30,227 bases of DNA from Purshia tridentata (Eukaryota > Streptophyta > Magnoliopsida > Rosales > Rosaceae): NCBI GenBank assembly GCA_003254885.1, contig QANT01003699.1, forward strand, positions 1 through 30,227, given 5' to 3'. Made by a program: the position numbers and the translations under genes. The notes below the pieces were generated by a model, which had not been told where the DNA came from, did no database searches, and was given only the letters and a program-made list of their open reading frames with translations. Of the stretch, positions 10,873-22,888 are shown piece by piece. The first letter of the stretch is position 1, and each line of letters starts with the position of its first letter.

Positions 10873-13800
10873 ATGCTGAAAAGAACGTTTCAGAGCCTGG
10901 AGGGAATTCTAAAATCATCATCATCATCATCGGTTTGGAAGAGTTTGACGACTCGTAATACTAGCAGCAGCAGAAGAGTTCCAAAAGAGAGGGTAGATTG
11001 CGTGGTGATAGGGGCAGGTGTGGTGGGATTAGCAGTGGCGAGAGAGCTCGCTTTAAGGGGCAGAGAGGTGTTGGTCTTAGAATCAGCTCCCACCTTCGGC
11101 ACTGGCACCAGTTCTCGTAACAGCGAGGTCATCCATGCCGGCATTTACTACCCTCCTAATTCACTCAAGGTCTCTCTCTCTCTCCTTCCACCTTCTTTTT
11201 CTGATTGTTTTTGTCATTTTTACCAGGACTGAGACACTACTACCTAAACAAAACCATATAAATGAAAAAGTGATAAACTTAATTTGAAAACTGCAACCCA
11301 TTTTGCAGGCAATCCTTTGTGTAAGAGGAAGAGAATTGCTGTACAAATATTGCTTTGAACACGATATTCCTCATAAACAAATTGGTAAACTCATAGTTGC
11401 AACTGGGTCTGCAGAGGTTCAAAAGTTGAATACTCTCATGAATTGTGGGATTAAAAATGGGGTTGATGGTTTGGTAATGATGGAGGGTTCAGAAGCCATG
11501 AGATTGGAACCTGAATTGCAATGCTTGAAAGCCTTACTTTCACCAGTTTCTGGGATTGTAGATACTCATTCGCTGATGCTGTCTTTGGTGGTATGAATTT
11601 TCATATGTCTAGCTTCCTAAATTAATTAAGTTAGGATCAACCACATGCTCAAATAGAGTAGAGTTTCAGTATCTTATTATGGAGGGCTAAAATGGTTATT
11701 GACAGAGAGATTACCCCATGTGGGTCCAGGGTGAAGCTGAAAATCATGGCACAACCTTCTCCTATAATACTACTGTTATTGGTGGCCATATTGAAGAAAA
11801 TCACCTGTGCCTTTATATTTCCGAAACCAAACAACTTGAAAACTGGAATGGAAAGTTTCCACTGCAACCAGAGATGGTACTCATTCCCAAGCTTGTAGTG
11901 AACTCCGCGGGTTTGAGTGCCCCTGCCCTTGCAAAGCGATTTAATGGCCTCCATAGTGCAGTTATTCCTCCTTCACATTTCGCTCGGGGGTGCTACTTCA
12001 CACTATCTAATACTAGAATCTGCCCCTTTAAACACTTGATATATCCTATACCAGAAGATGGTGGCCTTGGAGTTCATGTTACTCTGGATTTGAACGGTCA
12101 GGTCAAGTTTGGTCCCGATGTTGAATGGATTGATGGTATTGATGATGTTTCGAGCTTCCTAAATAAGTATTGATTCTTGAGCTCTGTTCAATTCTATACC
12201 ATGTGGTATTTAGGTTGTTGCAAACTCATTGCAGAAGTTCCTGTGTATGCAATTTGTTTTTCATTGCATTTGAGGGAAATTGCTCGTAAATTACATACTA
12301 TAGGTGATGCAAAAGTTTGAAGTCATCATAAATTATTGATAAAAAGTTTTAAAATGATGCTGTGGGTGGTATTGTAATGCTATAATTGAAACATATATTT
12401 TAGATGTTATTATATACACAAAGATGAGGTGTTGTTTTAATTGCATGTCCAATGAGCACATTATGCTGTCTACTGGATAAGAAAAAATTTCAGCTATTGC
12501 AGTCATTTATTTAACCTTGGTGTGTACCTGTATAAGTGTGATGTTGGACATAACAAGCCCTTGGTCCCAGGTTTGACTATTCTGTCTGTACGAATCGCAT
12601 AAACCTATTTTACCCAGAGATAAGGAAGTACTACCCCAATCTAAAGGATGGGTCTCTCGAGCCAGGTTATGCAGGGATTCGACCGAAGCTTTCAGGTCCC
12701 CAACAATCTCCAGTTGATTTTGTCATACAGGTTAGTTCTTGCGTACTGTTATTAGGCCTGAACCTAAAATATTAGGTTACAATTTATTTGTTGACACATC
12801 CATGATCCAACATGAGACTTATGATGGCTAGATTACATGAGCATCTAAGTTATAGCATCTACTGCATTATTTTCATACTTTACATCTTAATCTCTTATTA
12901 ACCATCATAAAATACATCTTCTGATTATTCCATTGAGATTGTGTCATGGTTTGGTCTCATTTTTGACTGAAAGTTGTGCAATTAATTATTGCCTTGGCGT
13001 GAGGTAAGGTTGCATTAAGCCCTACAAATTTGTCTTTAGTTTATCTTTTGTCACCCCCTCTCCCAAATAAAGGAGAATCCAAAAAAAGAAAAATGACCAC
13101 ACTCACCAAGTTGAACGAAATTATACCATTCCATTGTTTCTTGATTCTTATTTGGGAGCAACAAGGCAATCAATAATTGCTGTCTTCATTGCAATTTAGT
13201 ATGGTTCAGAATGTCTCTTTATTTTACCCTGCATTTTCATTTCCCCTTACTGTTGTTTTTGCTTCCAATGTTATTTATTTGTCTCAATTTCCTTGCATCA
13301 CATGATCCTATAGATGTTGGAATGGTCTCACATCAACCTCTAGACATGGCACTTTTATCTTAAACTGTAATTGGTCCTTTTACACATGTATCAAGTGTAT
13401 GGACAAATCATGTAAACTTGTGATTACTGAAGGCAGTCCTATAAATATAGTATCTAAGTCTTCTGTGACTACAATGAAACTTGTAACAGAACCAAAGCCT
13501 AATCCTTTTTTGGTTACGGAGGAAGGAAAAACTTCTGAGTTAGCCACAGACAGGTGTGTCATCCCTATACAATTAGGCTCTTAAACACCATCAGTTACTG
13601 TGCTCTTAAACACCATCAGTTACTGTGGTGTCTTACCTGCAACTTTCACCCAAATCCTTCTAGGTCAACCTTTGGTTTATCATGTGGGTGCAAGGAGCTT
13701 TAATGAAACTCAAGAATTCCTTTATGAAGGGATCCCAATCCACTTGAATCTAGTGAAACGTAGAGGCAAGGTTGATGAGCGTGTCGGAAAGTATTGAATA

Positions 13801-14590
13801 ATTCAGTTTAATTTGGTTAGGGTTTTAACATGATTTTGACTCATCTTATTTCTAATAGTGGAATAGCAAAATTAAGGATTTTTCTCAATTCTCTGACAGT
13901 TGATTTCTGACATTTGTTTGAACATATTGCTTTGGTTATCAGGTGAAAATTGTTGGGCACACTATCTTTTGTCCGATGACCTGCCCAAGCAAAGTTGTAG
14001 TAACCTCGTTTTGAAAAAATAAAAGAAAAACACTTAAGATTCAATTCCTAATCTTAAAGCATGACAGAACCTTTTGTTAAACTAAATTTTGAACAAAGCT
14101 GCAGCCATTTTTTTTTAAAGTCAGACAAGACCTGTTAAACTCCGACGTGTCACACAAAGTTTTTACTATTTATATTCTTGATATACTTTCGTACTATATT
14201 TTCTTCATTTCTAGATCTGTATTTGCTTTTTAAAATGTCAGGTGACATTGAAGTTTACCCAACATGTATATACTGTGTTTTGTGTCTAGGATATACTTTT
14301 TAAACTAAATTTATAGGAGAGAGTTTAAGTCCACCACAGCCCTGCATGACGAGCTGTATTTTAAGTCAGCCCATATACTTTTTACTGCTATGGGCTGCGG
14401 TGGACTTTGTTTGGCGAGTTCATGAACTATTATTATCGAAGAATGTGGACTAATTATGTATTCATACATGCAGGGGGAGGACATTCATGGGATACCTGGT
14501 CTTGTTAACCTCTTTGGAATTGAGTCACCTGGTTTAACATCAAGCTTGGGAATTGCAGAACACATAGCAACCAGATTCTTCAGATGTTAA
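10873..14590 (+). CDS. L2HGDH: L-2-hydroxyglutarate dehydrogenase, mitochondrial, 5 exons, 430 aa
   Basis: Exons are 10873-11169, 11309-11590, 11730-12166, 12571-12730 and 14474-14590 (297 + 282 + 437 + 160 + 117 nt = 431 codons with stop). The enzyme is an FAD-dependent oxidoreductase that converts L-2-hydroxyglutarate to 2-oxoglutarate in mitochondria. Residues 1-40 are rich in Ser, Arg and Lys, as expected for a transit peptide. [20 protein letters not shown] (41-60) is the FAD-binding Rossmann motif with GxGxx[21 protein letters not shown] (80-99) is the conserved family block. [35 protein letters not shown] and [20 protein letters not shown] follow in the expected order. The split lysine codon joining exons 3 and 4 (AA|G) restores KFDY. 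The length is somewhat below the roughly 480 aa I recall for plant orthologues, mainly at the N terminus. All key motifs look intact. A GTG-started extension upstream (10831) is not needed. Confidence 0.93.
13390..13800 (+). pseudogene. Decayed Ty3/Gypsy retropepsin fragment
   Basis: The first frame reads [20 protein letters not shown], then [11 protein letters not shown] and [14 protein letters not shown] shifted frame continues [18 protein letters not shown] and [11 protein letters not shown]. This is the order of the aspartic protease segment of plant Ty3/Gypsy polyproteins: an active-site D-G-S-x-x-N-x-V-S block, then C-x-V-L-P and ILLGRPW. The catalytic Asp is replaced by Glu here (TEGSPIN), and a frameshift separates the halves. 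No LTRs or other domains were identified, so it is a solitary dead fragment. Confidence 0.65.
13577..13626. repeat. 25-bp perfect tandem duplication
   Basis: gctcttaaacaccatcagtt plus actgt occurs twice without a spacer (13577-13601, 13602-13626). It sits at the break between the two frames of the retropepsin remnant and introduces a stop. It is therefore one of the lesions that killed the fragment. Confidence 0.9.
14328..14406. repeat. Foldback element with 15-bp inverted ends
   Basis: agtccaccacagccc (14328-14342) and gggctgcggtggact (14392-14406) are inverted copies with one mismatch. Inner segments (agcccata and tatgggct) also pair. The whole could form a hairpin of about 79 nt within L2HGDH intron 4. 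It may be a tiny MITE. No target duplication was found. Confidence 0.55.
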
Positions 14591-16900
14591 GGACCCTCTC
14601 CATTCTACTTATTTTAATTTGAAAATTGCTGATGAGTGTACTAGAACAGATTCATTACAGCATGCTCCCCTCTAAGGTGCTGATGTATATGCTTCAAATG
14701 GACTGAATCTTATAATGAAAATGAAGTTCTGGTAACAAAGAGGCAAAAAGCTTTAAAGTGATGCTATTTTACTAAATTGTTGAAGAATGAGTGAGATGAG
14801 ATTCATTTTGTTTCTACAATGTGCTGCTCTACTAGATGCCTCGCTGTTTTTGTTTCTGAATTACAGCAACTGGGTATGTTTGATTCTTCTTGCTCATTAA
14901 GTAATTTCCACTATTCTGAAGTGGCTGAAAATTTAATTTAGTTTAGTTCTATTATGGTATAATGAAGAATTTTGTTTGGTTAAATTAACTTGCTACAATG
15001 TGCAAGTTTTGGTAAAGGTCATCAAACTTGTTAACTCCGTCATTGTTTTTAGCCTCATGGAATTATAACGTTAGCATATTATCTTTTTTAATGTCGAATA
15101 TTGTTAGCTTTAATGTTAATGACAATTATCTGTTTATGGATCATTGAAATTGAGCTCAACTTTTTTAAAGCTATGGATCTTGGAGCAACTATTAAAAATT
15201 ACAGTAAATATCAAGTAAATGGCTCAAAGATCTTTTGATTTAATGAAATTTAGGAAGGACATGATATCTTGAACCAATAAAGGATGATAATTTTCCCACC
15301 GTTAAAAGCCAATTCGTGAAGAATGAAGGACGTTTATGCAATGCATTATCCTTAATCCTTGTATAAATCAATGTGAACTTAAAGTTATGCACAAATTGCA
15401 AGTCATAGTTGCAAATGTCTTGGTTCAGGTTGATGTCCTTTGTAGGACAACCTGATAGTACAAATGAATAAATGACATGCATACAAGGTGGAAACCACAT
15501 TGAATGGTCCATATAAGCCCAATGAATTTATCTGCATTCTCCAAATAATTCTTGAAAGGAGATGAAAGTCATAGGAAGGACACAATTAAAGCCCCTGAAG
15601 AAGTATGGGTCCCAATATTTTGAAATATCTATTATGCATTCATAAATGAATGGTGGTGGGATCACAAGTTGAAGATCATAGATCATATATTTTATTTACG
15701 GTAGCTACTAAAATTACCAAGGGGTAAATTTGAACCACATTTTATTATAAATGTCTACAAAGAAAATGATTGATCAAATTAAAAAGAGACAATTCTAATA
15801 AAATTGAATATGGTTGAAAAACCTGGAATCAGTGGCTAATTTGGGGGGTTGGGAACCCCCAACCACCGGACCATCTAGTTGTTGATAGTCTCTCTATGTG
15901 GATGGCGACTCCCCAAGACTTGAGACAGTGACCCCCAACGCTTAATGACGATCTCTTCCTCCAAACCCTCACTTTGTTCTTCTCTGTTTATCTTCTATGC
16001 GTTATCCTTCTTTCTTTTCTTTTTTTCCTCTTTTTTTAGTTTAGCCCATGTTGACATGTTGTGAGTTTTGTTTAACTTTGTGGGTTAGGCTTATTATATA
16101 TAGGATTAAGTTTAAAATGGGTCGCCATATGGGTTAAACTTTTTTGAAATTCACAATACTTTTTATGAATAGACTCAAAATTAGTATATATATTTGTTTT
16201 TTCTTACAAGTAAGATTAGGGACTAATTATAAATTTTCAAAAGTTAAGATTGGATTTGACTGAAAGACTACTCTAAAAAGATGTTCTAACATTAACCCCC
16301 AGATTAAAAATCTGAATCTGCCAGCGTGGAATGATTGAGTCTATAGCTTAAACACCAAACTATGTTAAACCTTTTTATGAAAGGGGTGTTTGTGTAATAA
16401 AGCAAATTTCAATTACTAAGTATGACACTAGGTTTTCTCATTAAGCCATTAGATTTCCATATATTCTCTAATTATAGATGCAATCAGCACTGAACACTAG
16501 ATCAGCTTTCGGTATGATTTCACCAGACGGTGAAAACAATTTCGATGGACGACTGTTGAATTGCGTTCGCAAATATTTTTGCTAAATAGAATTTCGAAAA
16601 TTTATTTTGTGCGCAGGTCACCAACCGAACCAGGAGGTGCGTTTGGCTCTCACAATCAAACAGCGGGTCCCAGTCAGTCCCCCACTTGGTCAAATCGCAG
16701 GAAAGAATTATTACCCCAACATTTTGTGAAATGTGTGACCTGCGTGGCCCTTTGACCACATTTTTCCCTACACGTCCAAACGCGCCGTTTACCAATTTTT
16801 GCAGGCCTGCATTTCAATTCTCCAATCAAACTCCATTGACGATCATTTCAATTCCTCAAAATAATCTCCTATGACTCCTCACTTCCATTGAATTGTGCCT
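14591..16900. other. Intergenic region between L2HGDH and the MYB-CC gene
   Basis: Downstream of the L2HGDH stop lie the 3' UTR and AT-rich DNA. Minus-strand open frames at 15240-15585 resemble no family I know. A short GC-richer stretch at about 15840-15960 has a small palindrome (ggttggg ... cccaacc). The last 500 bp probably contain the promoter and 5' leader of the MYB-CC gene. Confidence 0.5.
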
Positions 16901-16935
16901 CGCAGGAGCTGTTTCTAGCTCAGTTGTTTCTGCAG

Positions 16936-17064
16936 GTACATGGCTCTCTCTCTCTCTCTCTCTGTGAAATTTCCGTCTTGATCGACAATGGAATGAATTA
17001 CTTAATTTGAATTATTATTTTGATTCTTTGATAATCATGCACTGTGTTTCTCGTACATATTCAG
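16936..17064 (+). other. Probable 5' UTR intron of the MYB-CC gene
   Basis: A donor (TGCAG|GTACAT) at 16936 and an acceptor (ATATTCAG) ending at 17064 would remove 129 bp just before the start codon at 17076. The intron carries a (CT)n microsatellite at about 16943-16963. Transcript data would decide; the call rests only on splice-site appearance and the position of the start. Confidence 0.5.
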
Positions 17065-17075
17065 TGTTTTTCAAC

Positions 17076-20000
17076 ATGTATCATGCGAAGAAATTTTCAA
17101 CTGCGAGCTTAGTCCCACATAAGCCCCAGAGTGGTGAGCAGGTTGCAAGCGTTGGTGGGGCTGGCAGTGGTTCTTCAGCTAAAAGCCCAACGCCTTCTGG
17201 GGGAAATGGGAAGCAACGTCTGCGCTGGACTTCGGATCTTCACGACCGCTTTGTCGACGCCATCACTCAACTTGGTGGACCAGATAGTGCGTATTTTTTA
17301 TTGAGTATTGCAATTCTGTTTGTCACTTCTTTTCAACTTCTTTCTTTTTTCCCTTGTAATTAGGCCATCTCTGTTGTATGTTTGATTTATGAGCAAACAG
17401 TTTTCACACGTTTCAAACAGTTTATGTGTTGGCCTGTAGAGAAAGATTATTAAAGTTTTTACATAGTTGATTCTTTTCTATATTCATTATGATTGGTCTC
17501 TTTTCTGGTGTAAGGAGAATAGTCTTTTTAACTGAATTTGAGAATTGCTTTATTTTCCCCCTCACTTACTACAGAATTTTCTGATGTTTATCAATGGATC
17601 TATGTAGTTGTGATGGCTGTGGTTTGTTGTCCAGCACAGGTTTTATTTTAAAATTGTTTTTTTCTCCTTTCCTACCTTCTTCATAGGTGATTGCTGAAGA
17701 AATAAGATAGCATATTAACTGGTTTAACTGGTTTGTGGAATTTAACCCTGAAAAGAAGCATTAAATCTTTAAATTTGGCTATGCCTATCACACATTCACA
17801 CATAGATCTCATACTCAGTCACTTATGTTATTATAATTATATTTACTGAAACAGGAAGCACCAAAGTTACATTTGTGGATCAGAAATCACATTAGTTTTG
17901 GATTTAGAGAAAAAAACCGTCCTTTGAGGTATTAGTGCTCATTTAACTAGTTGGAGTCTAGTTCGAAAATCCTGGAGGGTTTTCTTTTGAAAAGGGAGTA
18001 GTGAAGGGGGAATAGATCTTTTAATCAATTGGAGTCTAGTGCAAAATCTCAAAGAAAATGGTCGGTTAGTAATTGAAAACTTAATGCCTACAAAATGGCT
18101 ATATTAGGTAAATGGTTGTGGGGATTTTCTTGTTAGCAGTTTACTTTGTCATGATATGCTATTCAAAGTAAGTTTGGAGTGCAGTATAGTGGTAAGGACT
18201 CTAGGATTGTGGGACGTGTTTCATTTCATCGTCCTTGGAAATTTAACTCTCATGGTTATTCTTCTTTCTTCCAGAGGTCTAAGTTTGTGGTGGGGAATGG
18301 TTATAAAATTAGGTAATCCTCCTTTGAGTCTTTAGTCCATTATTTTTATCAAGTTTCCATAGACCACAAATATATCTTCCATTGCTTCCTTTACCCACAT
18401 TAGTTGTTTCATTGCATCCAAATAGACCTGAGAAACGAGATTGGAGTTCCTTTGCTTTGGGGATTTTTTCTTATAAAACAGGGGCCGTTGTCATGAAGAT
18501 GAAAAGCTATTAATTATAAACATAGCAAATAATTTGCAATATTTTTGGTGGGCTTGCATTGAGGGAAAGAAAAGTACCGGTTCGCTGAACTTTACATACC
18601 GCCCATACTAACTGCTCAGAAGTCATAAGTAATGCAAAGAAAGAGAGAGAGATTCTAATCTTGTGTGTGCTTTTTCTTTTTCCTTATTTTTTCTTCAGGA
18701 AGTTTTAATGGAGAGTTTAGGAATTTCAGCCACGGGGTTTCACAGGGGGAAGAGAGAGAGAGAGTGGGTGTTCTGACATTTGGGATTCCAGGAATGAGAG
18801 AGAGGGTGGGTAAGACAAAGAATTAATTGTTTTTGGAAGATCTGGACATGTGTTGGAATTTGGTTACTGAATTGTGTGCAATTTTTCTAACCACACAATT
18901 AACTAAGATGGATGCATTAAATTTCATGCAAACAAATGTCTGCTCCATCTAGCAGGAGAGCAGAATGCTGTTATCCCTACCAAGGTTCAGGTTTTAGCTT
19001 GGAAGGTGGCTCATGAAAAAATTAAAACTTTTGAACTCAAACACGAAGACCAAATACCTGCAATTTTCAAAAATGAAGACCAAATGCCTGCTTATTGCCT
19101 CTTACATGATTATTGATCATATCTTTATGCATTTCCTTTTTTACCTCTTACATTTGGGGAAGATTGATTCATGTGTTCAGTATTCTGAGTTTGTTGCCTA
19201 ATGATTGTAAGTTTTTTTTGGGTGGATGATTTTGCGGTGGATAAGTAAGAATAAGAAGAAGAGCGCTTTGTGGTTCTGCACTGCAGTGTACTTTTGTGGT
19301 TTTTTTGGTCTGTTTGGGCTGATGAAACAATAGGATTTTTGACGACAAGGGAGGAGATGTACTATTTTTGGGGGAGGAGTAGATTTTTGGTATCCTTGTG
19401 AGCTTCTTCGACAAACATTTAAGAGATATTCCTTTTAGTTTGATCTATCTTGATTGGGAGGACGTGTTCATTTGATTGTTGAATTTATTTAGTCTGTCTT
19501 TTGGCTGCCTTTTTTCTTTTTTCTTTTTTCTTTCTTTCTATGATTGGCATATTGTATGTCTTTCCTTGTACCTTTATCTTTTCTTAATAAAGTTTCGCTT
19601 TTATTGTGGCAATACAAATATGAATAAGGAAACCTTGAAATAAATCCCTAAAAAGATACCAATGTGGAGAGCCTCATAGTAATAAGCAAATAAACCCTCA
19701 AACCCTACGTAATATAAAGATCCCAATTTTAAAGAAAAATTCAAATCCAAATTGACAAAGATAAACTAAATAAAATGTCTTCTTATTATCAGCTTTTGTA
19801 GTGCTTTGTTCATTCTTTCCATTTTGCTTATCAATAATGTCCATAACTTATTTGATATTTCACATTTGTTCATTCTTTCTAATTTGCTTTAGGGGCAACA
19901 CCTAAAGGTGTTCTGAGAGTGATGAGTGTTCCTGGACTAACTATTTATCATGTGAAAAGCCATTTACAGGTGTGATCATCTTGCTACATTATATTACACA

Positions 20001-22215
20001 TTTGTATGTTTTTTATTTTGAAAATAATGTAATTAGTCTTCATTATTCTTTTGTATAGAAATATCGCCTTGCAAAGTACCTGCCAGAGTCTCCAACTGAT
20101 GGTAAAGGTGTCCTCCCTCCATATATATATTTTAGTGATAGAAATTTGTTTTTATCTTATGAAATATGAATTTAAATTTGGTTAAGTTGTTTTTGACTTC
20201 TAGGTTCTAAAGATGAGAAGAAAGGTTCTGGAGACAGCCTCTCTTGTTCAGATTCTTCTCCGTGGGTACCTTCTCCCTCACCTAATATGATTACCTCTGT
20301 GCATGCACAATTTTTGTTTCTTCTCAAGCTTTCATGACCAATATCAATATATCTCCTTACATGCATAATCCTCTGTCTCATACATATTAATGACTGCATC
20401 TAATATTTAACAAAAACATTATATTTTTCAGTGGAGTGCAAATTAATGAGGCATGGAGGATGCAGATGGAGGTTCAGAAGCGTCTTCATGAACAGCTAGA
20501 GGTAAGGTCTCTTGCTCTCAATTGGCCTTCAATTGCTGAAAGAGGGATGTAGTCTGGCTTGCAAAATCTTCTTCTGCAAATATATTATAAGGAAACCACA
20601 TAAAAAATTTTGAGCGTGAAAAGGAAAATTATGCAGAAAATAATGTGCAATAATTGGAAAATTTTAGATGAACATCCGATGCTAATACAGCCTAATGAAT
20701 TTGTGTGTTTCGTTTCCTGCAAAAGCCATCTGTTGGTCAATAGCAACCCATGCTTGTCTGGTGAGGGAGGGAAGAAGAGAGATAAAAGAGAGAAAAAGAA
20801 AGAGAGGGAAAGAGAAGAGATGTAGATGGGGGGGAGGGGGAGGGGGGGAGAGAGAGAGATAGAGAGATTGTTTTTTTTTTTTTGGTTTGTGTCTATGTAC
20901 ACTTGTTTTGTTCTTTTTTTCTTTTGGTCTCTTGTTGTACACTTAGTGTCTACTTGTTTGCTAATAAAGCTTACGGCCTAGGGGTTTATGGCGTGGATCA
21001 AGGCAAAACTTTTTGTCCTTGAAAATTCGTGGGTGTGCCACTACTCGGCATGAGATGATAGTAAATACAGGTGCCTAAATGATTGTGCAACTAGGAGCAC
21101 CCATTTGGCTGGATTCTACTATGCCTCAAATACTAAAGGACTTTAACCAACCAAATACCAAAGTCGTGGGTGCAGAAACACTAATAAGACTTTAATTGTA
21201 AAACATCAAACATAATCAAATTGCGTTAAATTTAAAACTTGGGGAGGTAGGGCTATGATGTTAAACTTAAATCAGTACTATAATGAAAATCTTAGCAGCA
21301 AATTACAGATTAATGGAAGAGGATGGACTAAGAAATTGTAAGGAATTGTAGAACTGTGAACTAAAGAAGCTGAGACTTGAAACTTAGAAAGTTTCAAGAA
21401 AATAAAGACATTGTCTGGGTATTGTTTGTGGAGCCTTGGTTTTCTATCTCCGCTGACTGATGCCTCCTATTTATAGTGCTTTTTTGCTTAGGCCAAAAGT
21501 AGCTCAATATCATCATGATTTGATTTGATTCGATCGCCTTGAGTTGATTTGATCCTTACTTTCTAATCTTTGGGATTTGATTAAATCTTCAAGAATTAAA
21601 TCGTCCCCATTTGATCTTCCCCATTTGATCTTCCAAGAATTAAATCATATCTTTGAGATAATTATCCTGAACCTGACTTGATTGTTATCTTCCATTACTT
21701 GGATATTGTGATCCATCCAATGGCCTGAAATCAGATAGACCGGTGGAGGAAAAATCTGGCTCAACAAGAAATTTTACTAATTAGTTTGAATACACATTCA
21801 GGTTCAAAGACAGTTACAAATGAGAATAGAAGCTCAGGGTAAATACTTGCAGAAGATCATTGAGGAGCAGCAGAAACTTGGTGGTGTACTTAAAGGATCA
21901 GATATGCCACCATCAGCCGAGGACAAGCAGAAGTCATCTCAGTTGCAGACACCCGGTGATCCATCTGCCAGGCCCTCATCTCCCCGAAAGAAACAAAGGG
22001 TGAATGATGAGTTGCCAAATGGTTGTACCACATCTCATTTGGCTCCAAAAGATGACCAGAAGAATGAACTTGTTGGTCAGTGGGATCGGGACTTGTATGG
22101 AAGTGATGGAGGATTTGATTTTGACCTGCAAACAGAGTTTAAAGTGAGAGAAGATGATGGTGGTGCACAGAAAGCGCCTCTGGAGCAAGATCCTTTGTGT
22201 GGTTCAGAAAAATAG
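17076..22215 (+). CDS. PHL7: MYB-CC (GARP) transcription factor, PHL7-like, 6 coding exons, 290 aa
   Basis: Exons are 17076-17286, 19893-19969, 20059-20101, 20204-20261, 20432-20501 and 21802-22215 (873 nt with stop). Residues 47-104 form the G2-like Myb domain (RLRWTSDLHDRFVDAITQLG, then ATPKGVLRVMSVPGLTIYHV and KSHLQKYRL). Residues 148-177 form the coiled coil, including LHEQLEVQRQLQMRIEAQGK, the MYB-CC dimerisation region. A basic SPRKKQR sequence may be a nuclear signal. The family includes PHR1 and relatives that bind P1BS (GNATATNC) sites. PHL7-type members are less studied, so direct phosphate-response control is inference. The exon 4 donor is CC|GTGGGT, which keeps SSPGVQINEA in frame; the stronger-looking GTACCT four bases on would break it. 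EAWRMQ has Trp where I recall Leu in relatives. The first coding intron is 2.6 kb because of a LINE insertion. Confidence 0.92.
17287..19892 (+). other. First coding intron of the MYB-CC gene
   Basis: This 2,606-bp intron runs from donor GTGCGT to acceptor TTTAG. More than half of it is explained by the LINE remnant at about 17950-19500. The remainder is AT-rich with no recognised feature. Confidence 0.8.
17950..19500 (+). pseudogene. Degenerate LINE ORF2 3' portion (post-RT, zf-RVT region)
   Basis: Scattered in-frame pieces run in the order expected for a plant LINE. They are KGSSEGGIDLLINWSLVQNL with NGRLVIENLMP (18000-18095), ILGKWLWGF (about 18100-18130), SKFGVQYSGKDSRIVGRVSF (18168-18227), RPWKFNSHGYSSFFQRSKF and VVGNGYKIR (to about 18315), KVQVLAWKVAHEKI (about 18980-19025), then IDHIFMH (about 19112) and KKSALWFCTAV (about 19256 on). 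These match the segment after the reverse transcriptase, including the zinc-binding region. Many stops and frameshifts separate them, and a stretch around 18480-18970 is hard to align. It lies in the same orientation as the host gene. Confidence 0.78.
20502..21801 (+). other. Intron 5 of the MYB-CC gene
   Basis: This 1,300-bp intron (donor GTAAGG, acceptor CATTCAG) carries a long purine tract at about 20765-20870 (AGAG and GGGGGAG units), followed by a T run. Short repeats of ttgattt and ccccatttgatcttcc occur at about 21515-21650. No coding remnant was recognised. Confidence 0.75.
20765..20870. repeat. Polypurine low-complexity tract
   Basis: The plus strand is nearly all A and G over about 100 bp, made of AAGAGAG units changing to GGGGGAGGG and GAGAGA. 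Such tracts can adopt triplex (H-DNA) structures. The open frames predicted across it are low-complexity artefacts. Confidence 0.8.
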
Positions 22216-22888
22216 GAATGGCTGTTGTTGGTTGTCTTTCATGAAGCTTGTGCAATGCTTTACAAACTATGCTATGTATATTACGTAAATATACATGCAA
22301 TCCATTTGTAATTATACGATGTATGTAGTTTTGTCCTCCTCCTTAGTGCAAGAAGGATGTAGTCTCCAATTCCCCTTAAAAGCTGAGAAGAATTCTCCAT
22401 ACACTTCTTACATCTAAAATCTATTTATCTTTCATGTTAGTTTATGTTGTATGAAATTCTTTAATTATTAATAATTGATCGTCTCGGGCTTACTTCATCA
22501 ACACTTTGAAACCATCTTGTTTTAATTTGCGTCTGAAATGAAATCGAAAGCTTTACATGATCTTTCACATATGTTCCTTTTTTTTTTGGCCAATATCTTT
22601 CACATATGTTCAATTGTTCGTGAAGGCACTGTTGCAATTTGGGTTTTCCAATTTTAGGGTGCATATTATGGATTCTTAGGTAGATTTTTGGTACTGTTTT
22701 TTCGGTACGTACAAGTTACAACAGGTGCTTAATTATTATTATAAATAATACAAACAACCCAATCGATATCATATCATCGTAAAAGGTAGACAAAATACAT
22801 ATCTCAGAAGATTATGAAAAAAGCAAAAAGCAGAATAAGACGAGAGGTGAGATGGTGGCCGGCATGGGTTTAGAGGGGTGGATATGGC
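22216..22888. other. Convergent 3' region between the MYB-CC and PKS genes
   Basis: The two genes end toward each other with 673 bp between stop codons. The interval holds both 3' UTRs and AT-rich DNA, including an imperfect repeat of ctttcacatatgttc at about 22561-22611. No gene is seen. Confidence 0.6.

Larger units (their letters stand above)
12731..14473 (+). other. Intron 4 of L2HGDH, transposon-bearing
   Basis: This 1,743-bp intron is the longest of the gene. It contains a Ty3/Gypsy protease remnant (about 13390-13800), a 25-bp tandem duplication within it, and a small foldback near 14328-14406. The rest is unremarkable AT-rich sequence. Confidence 0.8.

Noticed and set aside
15240..15585. 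Minus-strand open frames in the L2HGDH/MYB-CC intergenic region
   Set aside because: Neither frame resembles a known protein, both are compatible with chance, and no splice or promoter context supports a gene.
18177..18240. tRNA-Asp-like or SINE A-box sequence (agtatagtggtaagga)
   Set aside because: The same bases read in frame as part of the LINE ORF2 remnant (SKFGVQYSGKDSRIVGRVSF followed by RPWKF). No B box or cloverleaf follows, so the resemblance is fortuitous.
20585..20942. Frames across the purine tract in the MYB-CC intron 5
   Set aside because: Translations are Ser/Leu/Pro or Lys/Glu low-complexity products of the AG-rich repeat, inside an intron.
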